Below, in pieces: positions 6,703-15,553 of a stretch of DNA of 32,342 nt (position 1 is the first letter of the stretch; each line of letters starts with the position of its first letter). Position numbers and translations under genes: made by a program. Below the pieces are notes generated by a model. That model searched no databases, was not told the origin of the DNA, and was given only the letters and a program-made list of their open reading frames with translations. This stretch comes from an uncultured Eubacterium sp. (lineage in GTDB: Bacteria; Bacillota; Clostridia; Lachnospirales; Lachnospiraceae), in assembly GCA_910580075.1 (NCBI GenBank), contig CAJTVR010000052.1, forward strand, positions 1,545 to 33,886, given 5' to 3'.

Positions 6703-7907
6703 ATGTAATAGGGCTTGGGTATATAGGGCTTCCGACGGCCCTGATGCTCGCAGCACACGGTGTGAAAGTAACCGGGACTGACTATGACGCAGATCTGGTG
6801 GCAACACTGCAGGCTGGGAAGAGCGCATTTAAGGAAGACGGCCTGGACAGTCTGTTTCAGGAGGCTTTAAACAAAGGGATACAGTTTACAACAGCATATC
6901 AGGTATCGGATACATATATCGTATCCGTTCCTACGCCTTATGATAAATTCAGCAAAAAAGTAGATGCACAGTACGTGGTATCTGCGGTCAGAGAGATTTT
7001 AAAAGCAGCGCCGCAGGGAGCAGTACTGGTCATTGAATCCACGATTTCGCCAGGCACTATTGACAGGGCAGTAAGACCGGTTATTGAAAGTGCCGGAAGG
7101 GACGACCTGCATCTTGTACATGCTCCGGAACGGATTATACCGGGAAATATGCTGTATGAATTGATCCATAACAACCGGACGATAGGTGCGGATGAAAAAG
7201 AAACAGGCATAAAGGTAAAACAGCTGTATAGTACTTTCTGCCAGGGTGAAATTGTGGTGACAGATATACGGACAGCTGAAATGACGAAAGTGGTAGAGAA
7301 CACATACAGAGCCGTCAATATTGCTTTTGCCAATGAGCTGGCGAAAATATGCCGCCATGATGGGATGGATGTATATGAAATCATCCGTATCTGCAATATG
7401 CATCCGCGCGTTGCAATCCTGCAGCCCGGGCCCGGAGTAGGAGGACACTGCATTTCTGTCGATCCGTGGTTTTTAGTAGGCGATTATCCGTCGCTTGCAA
7501 AAGTCATTGACGAATCGATGCAGACCAATGATGCGATGCCTGCATTTGTGCTTCACCGTATTTATGACATTATGAAAGAAAAAGGAATGGATGATATCAG
7601 CCGTGTCGGGCTGTACGGGCTGACTTATAAAGAAAATGTGGACGACTGCAGGGAATCGCCTACACTGCAGCTGCTGGAAAGCCAGGCAGAACATCTTGGA
7701 AAACCGCTGCTTGTTTATGACCCGTTTGTCACACAGGATCTTGTACCAGGACAGGTACATGATTTTGAAGCGTTTTTAGAGGCAGCGGATTTTATAGTTA
7801 TTATGGTGGGACATGATGAGATCAGACATCATATGGACAGGCTCGATGGAAAAGTAATTCTGGATACGCGGCATATATGCAGCCTGGAAGGAGTATATCA
7901 TCTGTAA
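6696..7907 (+). CDS. wecC: UDP-N-acetyl-D-mannosamine dehydrogenase (403 aa)
   Basis: It oxidises UDP-ManNAc to UDP-ManNAcA with two NAD+. The N-terminal Rossmann motif is VIGLGYIGLPTALMLA (residues 4-19). The catalytic lysine is in EMTKVVENTYRAVNIAFANEL (K198) and the nucleophilic cysteine is in GPGVGGHCISVDPWF (C252). HAPERIIPGNMLYELIHNNR is the WecC/WbpA-type version of the family signature, which favours the ManNAc enzyme over UDP-glucose dehydrogenase. The start is TTG 6696, with GGGGG (6684-6688) 7 nt upstream, overlapping the heparinase-like gene. The matching epimerase (WecB) lies 16 kb downstream in the same operon. The last codons, LEGVYHL and stop, belong to a duplication (7879-7965). 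Confidence 0.9.
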   Translation: MVNVIGLGYIGLPTALMLAAHGVKVTGTDYDADLVATLQAGKSAFKEDGLDSLFQEALNKGIQFTTAYQVSDTYIVSVPTPYDKFSKKVDAQYVVSAVREILKAAPQGAVLVIESTISPGTIDRAVRPVIESAGRDDLHLVHAPERIIPGNMLYELIHNNRTIGADEKETGIKVKQLYSTFCQGEIVVTDIRTAEMTKVVENTYRAVNIAFANELAKICRHDGMDVYEIIRICNMHPRVAILQPGPGVGGHCISVDPWFLVGDYPSLAKVIDESMQTNDAMPAFVLHRIYDIMKEKGMDDISRVGLYGLTYKENVDDCRESPTLQLLESQAEHLGKPLLVYDPFVTQDLVPGQVHDFEAFLEAADFIVIMVGHDEIRHHMDRLDGKVILDTRHICSLEGVYHL

Positions 7908-7965
7908 ACAGCCTGATCATGCGGCCTGGAGAAGGAGTTATATCATCTGTATACAGTCTGGATGG
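7879..7965. repeat. Duplication of the wecC 3' end (about 42 bp, two copies)
   Basis: The sequence from 7879 (GCAGCCTGGAAGGAGTATAT and on through CATCTGTAAACAG) recurs from 7921 as GCGGCCTGGAGAAGGAGTTA and on through CATCTGTATACAG, with a few substitutions and small insertions. The copy makes up most of the spacer before the acetyltransferase. Confidence 0.8.
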
Positions 7966-7981
7966 AAAGAGGTTTTTGGAA

Positions 7982-8431
7982 ATGGGAAGTAAAATGAGTG
8001 CCATTCGTAAATACCGGGTGGAAAGGTGGCTGTATCTGCATCATTTAGAACCTTTTGCATGGTTTGTGCAATGCTGGATTTACCTGATTCACAATTCGTT
8101 TGTTCCTTATAAATGCAGCATAGGGGCAGGCACAGAATTTGGCTATAAAGGAATCGGGGTCGTAATACACTCGGATGCCAGAATCGGCAGGGAATGTCTG
8201 ATTGGCACGAATGTCACAATCGGAGGAGGAGCAGCCAAAAGCAGGAAGGCAGTCTTAGAATATGACGCACTCCGGGGCAGTGTCCCGGTGATCGGGGACA
8301 GGGTTCATATCTGTACGGGGGCGAAAGTCATTGGCGATATTGTGATAGGCGACGATGTGATAATTGGCGCAAATGCAGTGGTGATCCACGACGTACCGGC
8401 CAAAACGGTTGTGGGGGGGGGTTCCGGCTAA
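7982..8431 (+). CDS. Hexapeptide-repeat O-acetyltransferase (SAT-like), C-terminus altered by a G9 tract
   Basis: This is a left-handed beta-helix acetyltransferase of the serine-acetyltransferase-like subgroup, expected to move acetyl from acetyl-CoA to a sugar. Helical start ..YLHHLEPFAWFVQCWIYLIHN is followed by hexapeptide repeats (IGAGTEFGYKGIGVVIHSDARIG, IGTNVTIGGG, VIGDIVIGDDVIIGANAVVIHDVPA). ATG 7982 is chosen from GAAAGAGG (7965-7972), 9 nt upstream. The usual ending is VVGGVPAKVLRIRKD. Here a run of nine G (8413-8421) turns it into VVGGGSG and stop, giving 149 aa. With eight G the frame would read on through VPAKVLRIRKDQEIERK to a stop at 8472-8474 (163 aa). The lost tail normally caps the helix and contributes to the CoA site, so activity may be reduced. 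This is a likely slipped-strand switch, now off or weakened. Confidence 0.85.
   Translation: MGSKMSAIRKYRVERWLYLHHLEPFAWFVQCWIYLIHNSFVPYKCSIGAGTEFGYKGIGVVIHSDARIGRECLIGTNVTIGGGAAKSRKAVLEYDALRGSVPVIGDRVHICTGAKVIGDIVIGDDVIIGANAVVIHDVPAKTVVGGGSG
8413..8421 (+). repeat. G9 homopolymer tract (out of frame by one)
   Basis: Nine consecutive G lie in the acetyltransferase gene. Eight would restore the conserved family C-terminus, so the present length is +1. Confidence 0.85.
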
Positions 8432-8550
8432 AGTCTTACGTATCCGGAAAGATCAGGAAATAGAAAGGAAATAAACAGTTAAAGAAGGGAAAACGTCTGG
8501 AAGCTGGCGGAGCGGTTTCGCACAGTGTACAGACGGGGCAGGCTAAAACT

Positions 8551-10467
8551 ATGTGTGCGATATGCGGGATTATGAATCTGGAAAATAAAAAGGCAGCTGA
8601 CAGCCGCCAGATTGCAGCTATGAATGAAGAAATGTTTTTAAGAGGGCCGGACGGCGGAGGCATCTGGATGAGCCCGGATGGCAGCTGCGGATTCGGGCAC
8701 AGGCGGCTTTCCATACTGGATTTATCGGACACCGCAGGCCAGCCGATGCTGAACGGAGATGGAAAAATTGCCCTTACTTATAACGGCGAAATCTACAACT
8801 ACCGGGAAATCCGAAACAGGCTGGAGAAAACAGGAAAATATACGTGGAAGACAGACCATTCCGATACAGAGGTTCTTCTTCATGCATACGAGGAATGGGG
8901 GATGGCCTGCCTGGACGAATTCCGCGGAATGTTTGCATTTGCGATTTGGGATGCCACAAGGGGATGCTGCATCCTGGCCAGGGACAGGCTGGGCATCAAG
9001 CCGCTTTATTATATGAAAGACGGCGGACGCCTGGTATTTGCTTCAGAAATCAAGGCTCTTTTAAAAGTACGCGTCCAGCCGCGCCGGATCAACGAAAAAG
9101 CCATGTATGATTACCTTTCATTCCTGTCTTCTCCAGGTGAGGAAACCCTGACAGAAGGGATCTGCAGACTCCCGCCGGCCTCTTATCTTGTATTTACAAA
9201 AGACGGGCTGGTGAAAAAAACCAGGTACTGGGATGTGCTGGACCATATCAGGCCGGATGTCAGAAAAGCAGACGCGGATACCCTGTCGCAGATGGTTCTG
9301 GCAGAGCTGCGGACATCCGTAAATTACAGAAAACGTGCAGATGTGCCTGTAGGTGTTTTTTTATCGGGAGGAGTAGACTCGTCAGCTAATATGGCGCTGT
9401 TTTCGGAAGGAGAAACGGGCCGGGCCATGGCTTTCTGCATCGGGTATGACAGGAATTACAGCACTTATCAGAATGAAAACCGCTTTGCAAGGCTGATGGC
9501 GCGACGGTGCCATGCACAGTATTATGAGCAGCTGTTAAAAGAAGATGATTTGTTTGAGTTTCTTCCGGTGATGGCAAAACTGATGGATGAGCCGGCTGCC
9601 GACCCCACATGCTTTCCGGCATATTATGTATCCAGGCTCGCAAGGGAGCATGGCGTGACAGTTGCGCAGACCGGGGAAGGCTCGGACGAGCTGTTCTGGG
9701 GATACCGCAGATGGAAGGCTTATTTAAGGCTGTCGCAGCTGGACAGAATCCCGTTTCCCAAAGTCCTGAAATATACCGGCCTGGGACTGCTCTGCACCGC
9801 AGGAAAGGGCGGGCGGGACTATACAGAACTTCTGAGGCGCAGCATATGCGGTGTGCCTGTGTTCTGGAGCGGTGCCGAGGGATTCCACGAGTATGATAAA
9901 AACAGGCTGCTGTCAGATGCATGGAGGAAGCACTTCCGGGGATATACATCCTTTGAGGCAGTAAGGCCGGTGTATGAGAGGTTTATGGATAAAGCATGGG
10001 AAAAGTCTTATGTCAGCTGGATGGGATATGCGGATTTAAACCACAGGCTGCCGGAACTTTTACTGATGCGCGTCGATAAAATGAGCATGGCAAACAGCCT
10101 GGAGTGCAGAGTGCCGTTTTTAGACCATAAATTCGTGGAGCTTGCCATGAGCATATCCCAGAAACAAAAGACACAGGGCGGTGTGAATAAAGCAGTTCTG
10201 AAAAGGGCCGTGAAAGGGCTGGTGCCGGATGAACTGGTGTACAGAAAGAAGCAGGGATTTACGGCTCCGGTATACGACTGGTTTCTGGGCAGGCTTGGCA
10301 AAAAAATGCATAAAGATGTTCTGGCGTTTGCTGATGAAACGGGATATTTTAATAAGCGCTATATCAACGAACTATTCAGCAGCCAGGTGAATGCTAAGAA
10401 GATCTGGTATCTGTTTAACCTGGCTTTGTGGTATCAGACACATATTCAGGGAAACACCGGACAGTGA
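8551..10467 (+). CDS. AsnB-like glutamine amidotransferase of the glycan cluster (638 aa)
   Basis: This is a class-II glutamine amidotransferase fused to an ATP-dependent synthetase domain. Cys2 (MCAICGIM) is the glutaminase nucleophile exposed after Met removal. The glutaminase domain shows RGPDGGG, YNGEIYNYR, SDTEVLLHAYEEWG and RDRLGIKPLYY. The synthetase domain has the ATP-pyrophosphatase loop SGGVDSS (272-278), GEGSDELFWGYRRW, and the C-terminal RVDKMSMANSLECRVPFLD. True asparagine synthetases are usually shorter and end differently. Homologues inside O-antigen/capsule clusters (WbpS/WbmE type) are linked to amidation of uronic acids, which fits the WecB/WecC pair here, but the substrate is inferred. 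The ribosome site is weak. The last about 20 codons are duplicated downstream (10405-10555). Confidence 0.85.
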   Translation: MCAICGIMNLENKKAADSRQIAAMNEEMFLRGPDGGGIWMSPDGSCGFGHRRLSILDLSDTAGQPMLNGDGKIALTYNGEIYNYREIRNRLEKTGKYTWKTDHSDTEVLLHAYEEWGMACLDEFRGMFAFAIWDATRGCCILARDRLGIKPLYYMKDGGRLVFASEIKALLKVRVQPRRINEKAMYDYLSFLSSPGEETLTEGICRLPPASYLVFTKDGLVKKTRYWDVLDHIRPDVRKADADTLSQMVLAELRTSVNYRKRADVPVGVFLSGGVDSSANMALFSEGETGRAMAFCIGYDRNYSTYQNENRFARLMARRCHAQYYEQLLKEDDLFEFLPVMAKLMDEPAADPTCFPAYYVSRLAREHGVTVAQTGEGSDELFWGYRRWKAYLRLSQLDRIPFPKVLKYTGLGLLCTAGKGGRDYTELLRRSICGVPVFWSGAEGFHEYDKNRLLSDAWRKHFRGYTSFEAVRPVYERFMDKAWEKSYVSWMGYADLNHRLPELLLMRVDKMSMANSLECRVPFLDHKFVELAMSISQKQKTQGGVNKAVLKRAVKGLVPDELVYRKKQGFTAPVYDWFLGRLGKKMHKDVLAFADETGYFNKRYINELFSSQVNAKKIWYLFNLALWYQTHIQGNTGQ

Positions 10468-10555
10468 CAGCAGAAGAAACTGGTATTTTGTTAACCTGGG
10501 CCTTTGGTATCAGACATATATTCAGGGAAACACCCAGACAGTGACAGCAGAATAT
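10405..10555. repeat. Tandem duplication of the first asnB-like 3' end (76-bp period, two copies)
   Basis: Unit 1 (10405-10480) covers codons WYLFNLALWYQTHIQGNTGQ plus the stop. Unit 2 (10481-10555) repeats it with a few substitutions (TGGTATTTTGTTAACCTGGG, then TTTGGTATCAGACATATATT). It fills the spacer up to the ribosome site GGGAGGG (10556-10562) of the next gene. Confidence 0.9.
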
Positions 10556-10566
10556 GGGAGGGATTT

Positions 10567-11589
10567 GTGGAAATACTGTTGATTGGCAGTGCGGATTTAT
10601 CTGGTAAAACAGTGGGAGGACAGTTAGAAAAAACGAGGTTATTCTATCTGGCACTGCGTTCAGTAAAAAAATTTAGTGTGTGTTTTATTAATATGGCTGC
10701 GCAAAAAAAGAGCCGGATATTTATCAGTATGGTATTAAATTATTTTAAGTCTGATGCGGCTGTGTTTATTACTTCAGAAAACGGTACAAGGCAGCTTTTA
10801 AAAATACTGCATATATTAAAAAAGATAAGGCATAAACCTGTGATTTTTATTGCCGTTGGCAGCCAGAATGAGGCCTTAGCAGCTATAAATAAAAGAAATA
10901 AAAAAATTTTGAAAAATATTGACGCAGCGTTTTTTGAAACCCCGCAGATGGCAGAAGATATGGAAAAAATATTTCCAGGCCGTACGTGCTGCATGAGTAA
11001 CTGCAAAACGATCAAAACGTTTTACAGAGATTATCCTATGGATGAAACACCGCTCAGAATCTGCTATTATTCAGAAATTTCGAAACGAAAAGGCTTTGAT
11101 ACAGTCATTCAGGCACTGGACAGAGTGAATAAAGAAACAGTGGTTTATGAATTAGATGTATACGGGTATTTTGGCGATGATCAGGCAGAAATGAAAAGAT
11201 ATCTGAATCGAAGCTATGTAAGATATAAAAAGGTTTTAAAACGGGAAAAGGCAGCATCTGAATTGTCAAAATATTTTCTCATGCTGTTTATCACCAGACA
11301 TCCCCATGAAGGCGTTCCAGGAGCAGTTGTAGATGCATTTGAAGCAGGGCTGCCTGTTATTTCCACTGATATAAGCTATATGAAAGATATAATCAGGGAC
11401 GGACAGACGGGATATATTTTAAAAACGGAAGATGATCTGGAAAAGATTCTGTTAAAAATAGCGCAAAACAGGAAACCAGTCATAGAGATGAGACAGAATT
11501 GTGTGGCACAAGCGTATGAATATGATATCAGCAAGGCTGTGAATGTATTTCTGCAAAAAATGACAGAAATCTGTTCCAGAGAGGGGTGA
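10567..11589 (+). CDS. GT4-type glycosyltransferase (340 aa)
   Basis: The start, MEILLIGSADLSGKTVGGQLEKTRLF, gives the first Rossmann strand and glycine-rich loop of a GT-B enzyme. The C-terminal half has RICYYSEISKRKGFDTVIQALDRV and FLMLFITRHPHEGVPGAVVDAFEAGLPVIST, matching the GT4 E-X7-E donor-binding segment, then YMKDIIRDGQTGYIL. GTG 10567 is chosen because GGGAGGG (10556-10562) lies 4 nt before it; earlier in-frame codons fall in the duplicated spacer. Base composition is more AT-rich than the upstream half of the operon, as in the next genes to about 18 kb, which may mean a separately acquired block. It is cytosolic; the donor sugar is not predictable. Confidence 0.85.
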   Translation: MEILLIGSADLSGKTVGGQLEKTRLFYLALRSVKKFSVCFINMAAQKKSRIFISMVLNYFKSDAAVFITSENGTRQLLKILHILKKIRHKPVIFIAVGSQNEALAAINKRNKKILKNIDAAFFETPQMAEDMEKIFPGRTCCMSNCKTIKTFYRDYPMDETPLRICYYSEISKRKGFDTVIQALDRVNKETVVYELDVYGYFGDDQAEMKRYLNRSYVRYKKVLKREKAASELSKYFLMLFITRHPHEGVPGAVVDAFEAGLPVISTDISYMKDIIRDGQTGYILKTEDDLEKILLKIAQNRKPVIEMRQNCVAQAYEYDISKAVNVFLQKMTEICSREG

Positions 11590-11594
11590 GCAGT

Positions 11595-12542
11595 ATGCCG
11601 GTTATTTTGGCGGGTGGAAATGGATTTATTGGGAAAAACCTGTATCGGAAATTATCACCTGATCAGGATATAAAAGTATTTGATATTTCAGTGGACAGAG
11701 AAGATGACAGACATATCCGCGGAAATATATCAGACAAGCGGATCTTAGACACTGTGATACATGAAAATGACACGGTAGTCTGTCTGGCAGGGTGTGGGGG
11801 GGGGCCGGCTGCATCTGGTAAAGAACTTATAAAAGAAATTAATACTGATGTGGAGCAGACCGTAAGTTTTTTTGAATACTGTGGAAAACGCCATATTAAA
11901 AAACTTATTTTTGCTTCTTCTGGCGGGGCTGTATACGGAGCTGCTGGTCAAAGAGCCGTAAATGAGAATACAGTGCCATGCCCGATTAGTTCCTATGGAA
12001 TTATAAAGTTAACATTAGAATATTATCTTGATTTAATCAGCCGTTCATATGGCTACAGCGGCATCAGCCTGCGTATTTCCAATCCTTACGGATATATGCA
12101 GAAACCGTTTACAGGCCAGGGGATCATAGCTGCTTATCTGGCAGGAGCCAGCCTGGGGAGGACACTGGAAATATGGGGAAACGGCAGCAATGTCAGAGAT
12201 TATATATATATCAATGATGTCACAGAAGCTTTTGAAAAGGTAATTAAAAAAGAGATATCAGGAGACGTTTTTAATATCGGAACGGGTATAGGTACCAGTA
12301 TTAAAGAACTGGCCAGTCTGGTTCAGAAGCAGTTTCCTGAGACAGAAATCAAAGTGGAATATAAAAATAACGTAGAAACAGAAGCTGATTATAATGTGCT
12401 TGACTGTACGAAGGCAAAAGAAAAGATCGGATGGGAAGCTAAAACCTGCCTTTCTGACGGACTGCGCAGGATGTTTCAGATGTGGAATGCAGATGAAGGG
12501 CAGTTTTCGGGAAATGTGAAGCAGTCAGCGACTGATCTGTAA
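11595..12542 (+). CDS. NAD(P)-dependent nucleotide-sugar epimerase/dehydratase (315 aa)
   Basis: This is an extended short-chain dehydrogenase: NAD-binding loop GGNGFIG (7-13), catalytic S133-Y134-xxx-K138 in SSYGIIKL, then SGISLRISNPYGYMQKPFTGQGIIA and NVRDYIYINDVTEAF, a GalE/UDP-sugar epimerase-type signature. It is likely a 4-epimerase or related enzyme making a sugar nucleotide for this polymer; the exact substrate is unknown. ATG 11595 is preferred over GTG 11586, with GAGGGG (11581-11586) 8 nt upstream. Residues about 68-70 (CGGGPAAS) are encoded by a G9 tract that is in frame. Loss or gain of one G would truncate the protein before its active site. Confidence 0.85.
   Translation: MPVILAGGNGFIGKNLYRKLSPDQDIKVFDISVDREDDRHIRGNISDKRILDTVIHENDTVVCLAGCGGGPAASGKELIKEINTDVEQTVSFFEYCGKRHIKKLIFASSGGAVYGAAGQRAVNENTVPCPISSYGIIKLTLEYYLDLISRSYGYSGISLRISNPYGYMQKPFTGQGIIAAYLAGASLGRTLEIWGNGSNVRDYIYINDVTEAFEKVIKKEISGDVFNIGTGIGTSIKELASLVQKQFPETEIKVEYKNNVETEADYNVLDCTKAKEKIGWEAKTCLSDGLRRMFQMWNADEGQFSGNVKQSATDL
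11796..11804 (+). repeat. G9 homopolymer tract inside the epimerase gene (in frame)
   Basis: Nine consecutive G encode Gly-Gly-Gly after Cys in LAGCGGGPAAS. The present length keeps the frame open. Confidence 0.9.
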
Positions 12543-12588
12543 TTAGCTGGGATTTTGAGGTGCAAGATACATAGGGAAGAGGTTCAGC

Positions 12589-13515
12589 GTGAAAAAATGC
12601 ATAATTACCTGCTATTTTGGGAGACTGCCAGATTATTTTGAGCTTTTTCTGATGTCATGTGAAAGAAATAAGAATATAGACTGGTATCTTATAACAGACC
12701 GTAATATAAATACCGCAGCAGATAATATAAAAGTGATGAGATGCACGTTTCAAGAGTTTGCTGCCAGAGTACAAAACAGGTTCACTTTTCCGATTGCATT
12801 AAGCAGTCCGTATAAATGGTGCGATTTTAGAACAGCTGCGGGATATATTTTTCCGGACCTCATAGCTGGTTATGATTACTGGGGATTTTGCGATATAGAC
12901 CTAATCTGGGGGAATCTGAGCAAATTTTATCCAGATGAGCTGATACAAAACTATGATCGTTTCCTTGTAAACGGTCACATACAGTTTTACAGAAATAAGC
13001 GGGAAATCAATGAATTGTTTATGAGGCCTGCTGGAAGGATGGCATTGTATCAGGCTGTATTTCGAAGTAAATATAATTTTGGATTTGATGAAGAGGGTAG
13101 TATATCGATTACACAAATATGCAGACACCATTCAGAAATAAAGGTGTATACGTCAAAAAACGCAATTGCAGATATCTGCCCGTATGGAAACAGATTTCAG
13201 CTGGCAGCCCCTATGCCAAAGGATATCAGGTATATCAAAATCTGTTCAGGAAGTGTGTATGGGGCTGATGACAAACAGGAAACAGAGTATGCATATGTGC
13301 ATTTTCAAAAACGAGGATTCGTACTGAGCCAGGACTTTGACCCGGGCCAGACTGTATATGTGCGGTTTAACGATATGTCAAATTATCTGTCAGATGTAAA
13401 AGATATTCTTCCGCGAGAGGTAAAAAAACCGCCGTCAAAAATATACATTATGAAAAACAGAATATGCAGAGCTGCTGGGCTGATGAAATATTTGAACTGG
13501 AAAAGCGGGAATTGA
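12589..13515 (+). CDS. Putative GT-A-fold glycosyltransferase, DUF6625-like (308 aa)
   Basis: The start KKCIITCYFGRLPDYFELFLMSCERN, then DWYLITDR, and the metal-binding DxD in YWGFCDIDLIWGNLSKF (about residues 103-119), resemble uncharacterised glycosyltransferase-like proteins (DUF6625) found in polysaccharide clusters. NGHIQFYRNKREIN and YAYVHFQKRGF fit the same family as I know it. The start is GTG 12589, preceded by GGGAAGAGG about 6 nt upstream. No membrane segment is present. It is followed after 1 nt by a GT2 gene. It probably transfers one residue of the repeat unit. The family assignment is from memory of motifs and is moderate. Confidence 0.65.
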   Translation: MKKCIITCYFGRLPDYFELFLMSCERNKNIDWYLITDRNINTAADNIKVMRCTFQEFAARVQNRFTFPIALSSPYKWCDFRTAAGYIFPDLIAGYDYWGFCDIDLIWGNLSKFYPDELIQNYDRFLVNGHIQFYRNKREINELFMRPAGRMALYQAVFRSKYNFGFDEEGSISITQICRHHSEIKVYTSKNAIADICPYGNRFQLAAPMPKDIRYIKICSGSVYGADDKQETEYAYVHFQKRGFVLSQDFDPGQTVYVRFNDMSNYLSDVKDILPREVKKPPSKIYIMKNRICRAAGLMKYLNWKSGN

Positions 13516-13516
13516 G

Positions 13517-14473
13517 ATGGACATAAAAGCGGGAATCGTTATATTAAATTATAATTCCTATAAGTATACCATAAGATGTGTGAAGTCGATTATGGACCAG
13601 TCATCTGCCTGTAAGAGCGTTATTTATATAGTAGATAATGCTTCAACGGATGGATCCTGTATGAAGCTGCAGGATCATTATGAGGGCGAAACGGCTGTCC
13701 GGATTTTGAAATCAAAAAGAAATGGCGGATATTCTTATGGCAACAATATAGGCATCAAAAGAGCAGTCCGTGACGGGGCAGAATATATATTCATAGTGAA
13801 TCCGGATACCTGTCTGATCAATGATGCAGTCTCATATATGGTCCGTGCACTGGAGGAAAATCCGGACGCCGGGGCAGTGGGGCCGCAGCTGCACCAGCCA
13901 GACGGGTACGGGCAGATTGCGAGAACTTGTTATACATTTTCTAAAGCAGTTTTTTCGAAAAAACCTTTTTGCTTTTTTATGCCCCGGAATAAGCTGCAAA
14001 GAGATGTGCAGTGGCGTGGAAAAGGGCAGTTTAAATTCGATGGAATGGTAGCGGGCTGCTTTTTTGCTCTGAGGACAGAAGACTTTTGTAAAATAGGACT
14101 GTTTGATGAAGATTTTTTCTTATATAACGAAGAAGATGTAATTGCCTATAAACTGAAGGCAGTCGGTAAAAAAAGCATGATAATCCCTGATGCAGCGGTA
14201 TATCATGACCATGCGGCAGTCACAAAAAAGAAAGGCAGCGCATTTATATATTATCATTACAGGATTAGTGAATTTCTATTGCTGTGTAAGTATGCAAAGA
14301 CAAAAGGAATACAAAAATCCTGTATATTTATCATGAATCTGGTATGGTTTCTGTTTTTTTCTGTCAGAGAAAAGGAAGCCAGGAAGTATGTGCGAAGGCT
14401 CTTTCATATATACAGGGCTATATACAGAGGAGAATATGGGAGGGCAAATGAAGCATTATTACAAAAAAGATAG
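13517..14473 (+). CDS. GT2 glycosyltransferase, WbbL/rhamnosyltransferase-like (318 aa)
   Basis: The GT-A fold of family 2 begins AGIVILNYNSYKYTIRCVKSI, followed by VDNASTDGS, the donor motif NGGYSYGNNIGIKRA and VNPDT (95-98) in place of DxD. GAVGPQLHQPDG, GMVAGCFFALRTEDFCKIGLFDEDFFLYNEEDV and VYHDHAA follow. This pattern is usual for WbbL-type enzymes that add rhamnose or similar deoxysugars, but no dTDP-rhamnose genes are present in the window, so specificity is open. A hydrophobic stretch at about 275-290 (SCIFIMNLVWFLFFSV) may tether it to the membrane. The gene overlaps the start of the next one. Confidence 0.85.
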   Translation: MDIKAGIVILNYNSYKYTIRCVKSIMDQSSACKSVIYIVDNASTDGSCMKLQDHYEGETAVRILKSKRNGGYSYGNNIGIKRAVRDGAEYIFIVNPDTCLINDAVSYMVRALEENPDAGAVGPQLHQPDGYGQIARTCYTFSKAVFSKKPFCFFMPRNKLQRDVQWRGKGQFKFDGMVAGCFFALRTEDFCKIGLFDEDFFLYNEEDVIAYKLKAVGKKSMIIPDAAVYHDHAAVTKKKGSAFIYYHYRISEFLLLCKYAKTKGIQKSCIFIMNLVWFLFFSVREKEARKYVRRLFHIYRAIYRGEYGRANEALLQKR

Positions 14474-15552
14474 AAACGCAAAGCGTCTGCTTGTCATTTC
14501 TCACGGGATTGGAGGCGGGGGAGCACAGAAAGTAACAGCTATGCTGTCTAATGGATTTTCGGACAGGGGATATCAGGTACGTATTGTTACGACATCACCA
14601 AGCGAAAGTATATATGAAATAAGAAAAGAGATTGAATATATGCCGGTTCATGCACGGCAGAAAACATCATTTATGCGTACACTGTACCGCATTCAGGTAA
14701 TTCGAAAAAACATATTAGATTTTAAGCCGGATTATATACTGTCTCTTTCCGCAATTCCAAATATGCTGGCGATTATAGCCAGGGGATGTCTAAAGGCAGA
14801 TCTTATAGTTTCCGAGAGGACAGACCCGTCCAGGCATCCGTCAGGATGGCTGGCAGCAGCGTTTAGAAACTATTTATACCGGTTTCCCAAAGCCGTTGTA
14901 TTCCAGACGGAAAGTGCAAAGGCATATTTCCACAGGAATATTCAGAAGAAGGGAGTTGTCATACCAAATGCAGTCCTGCCTGATATACCGGTGTCAATAG
15001 AAGAAAAGCGCAGAAAAAAAATCGCTGGCATGGGGGCACTGACCGATCAGAAAGACTGGATGACGGGAATCAGAGCGTTTGAAATGACAGTGAGGAAACA
15101 TCCAGAGTATCAGCTGGTCATATATGGAGACGGGCCTGAACGGACAAGGATAGAAAACTATATCAGCCGGCATAAACGACTGAAAGATAAGGTCTTTCTT
15201 CCGGGATTTGCAGAAAATGTTCTTGATAAGATCAGCGATGCTGAGATTTTTATATCCAGTTCGGCATACGATGGAATTTCGAATTCTATTCTTGAGGCTA
15301 TGGCGATGGGACTGCCGTGTGTGCACCGATGCACCGGCAGGAGGAGCGGGATTTTTAATAGATGATGGCAGGAATGGTTTTCTGGTTCCGGTTGGAGACT
15401 ATAAAAAGATGCATGAGAGGATTTTAAGACTGATCGAAGATAAAGATTTAGCAAAACGGGCTGGTAAAAAGGCTATGGAGGTAAGAAAAACTTATGAGTA
15501 TCATCATATTTTAGACAGATGGGAAAAGACACTGCTAAAGAAAAGGGGGTAA
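14448..15552 (+). pseudogene. GT4 glycosyltransferase, frameshifted by 2 bases at a TG repeat
   Basis: The first part runs LLVISHGIGGGGAQKVTAML, IVTTSPSE, LIVSERTDPSRHP and IYGDGPERTRIENYI up to SSSAYDGISNSILEAMAMGLPCV. At TGTGTGC (15318-15324) the frame is lost. Continuing in the next frame gives CTDAPAGGAGFLIDDGRNGFLVPVGD and a normal GT4 C-terminus. Restoring one TG unit would read GLPCVCTDAPAGG and give 368 aa, the usual family length. As it stands, the protein ends at 15365 without its C-terminal helices. ATG 14448 (GGAGG at 14439-14443) is favoured; ATG 14436 is an alternative. It may be a slippage-switched gene, a recent null or a sequencing error. Confidence 0.8.
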
Positions 15553-15553
15553 A

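Noticed and set aside
8551..10467. Calling this gene a housekeeping asparagine synthetase
   Set aside because: Context inside a glycan operon and the presence of a second, divergent copy favour a cluster-specific amidotransferase, though sequence alone does not exclude asparagine synthesis.
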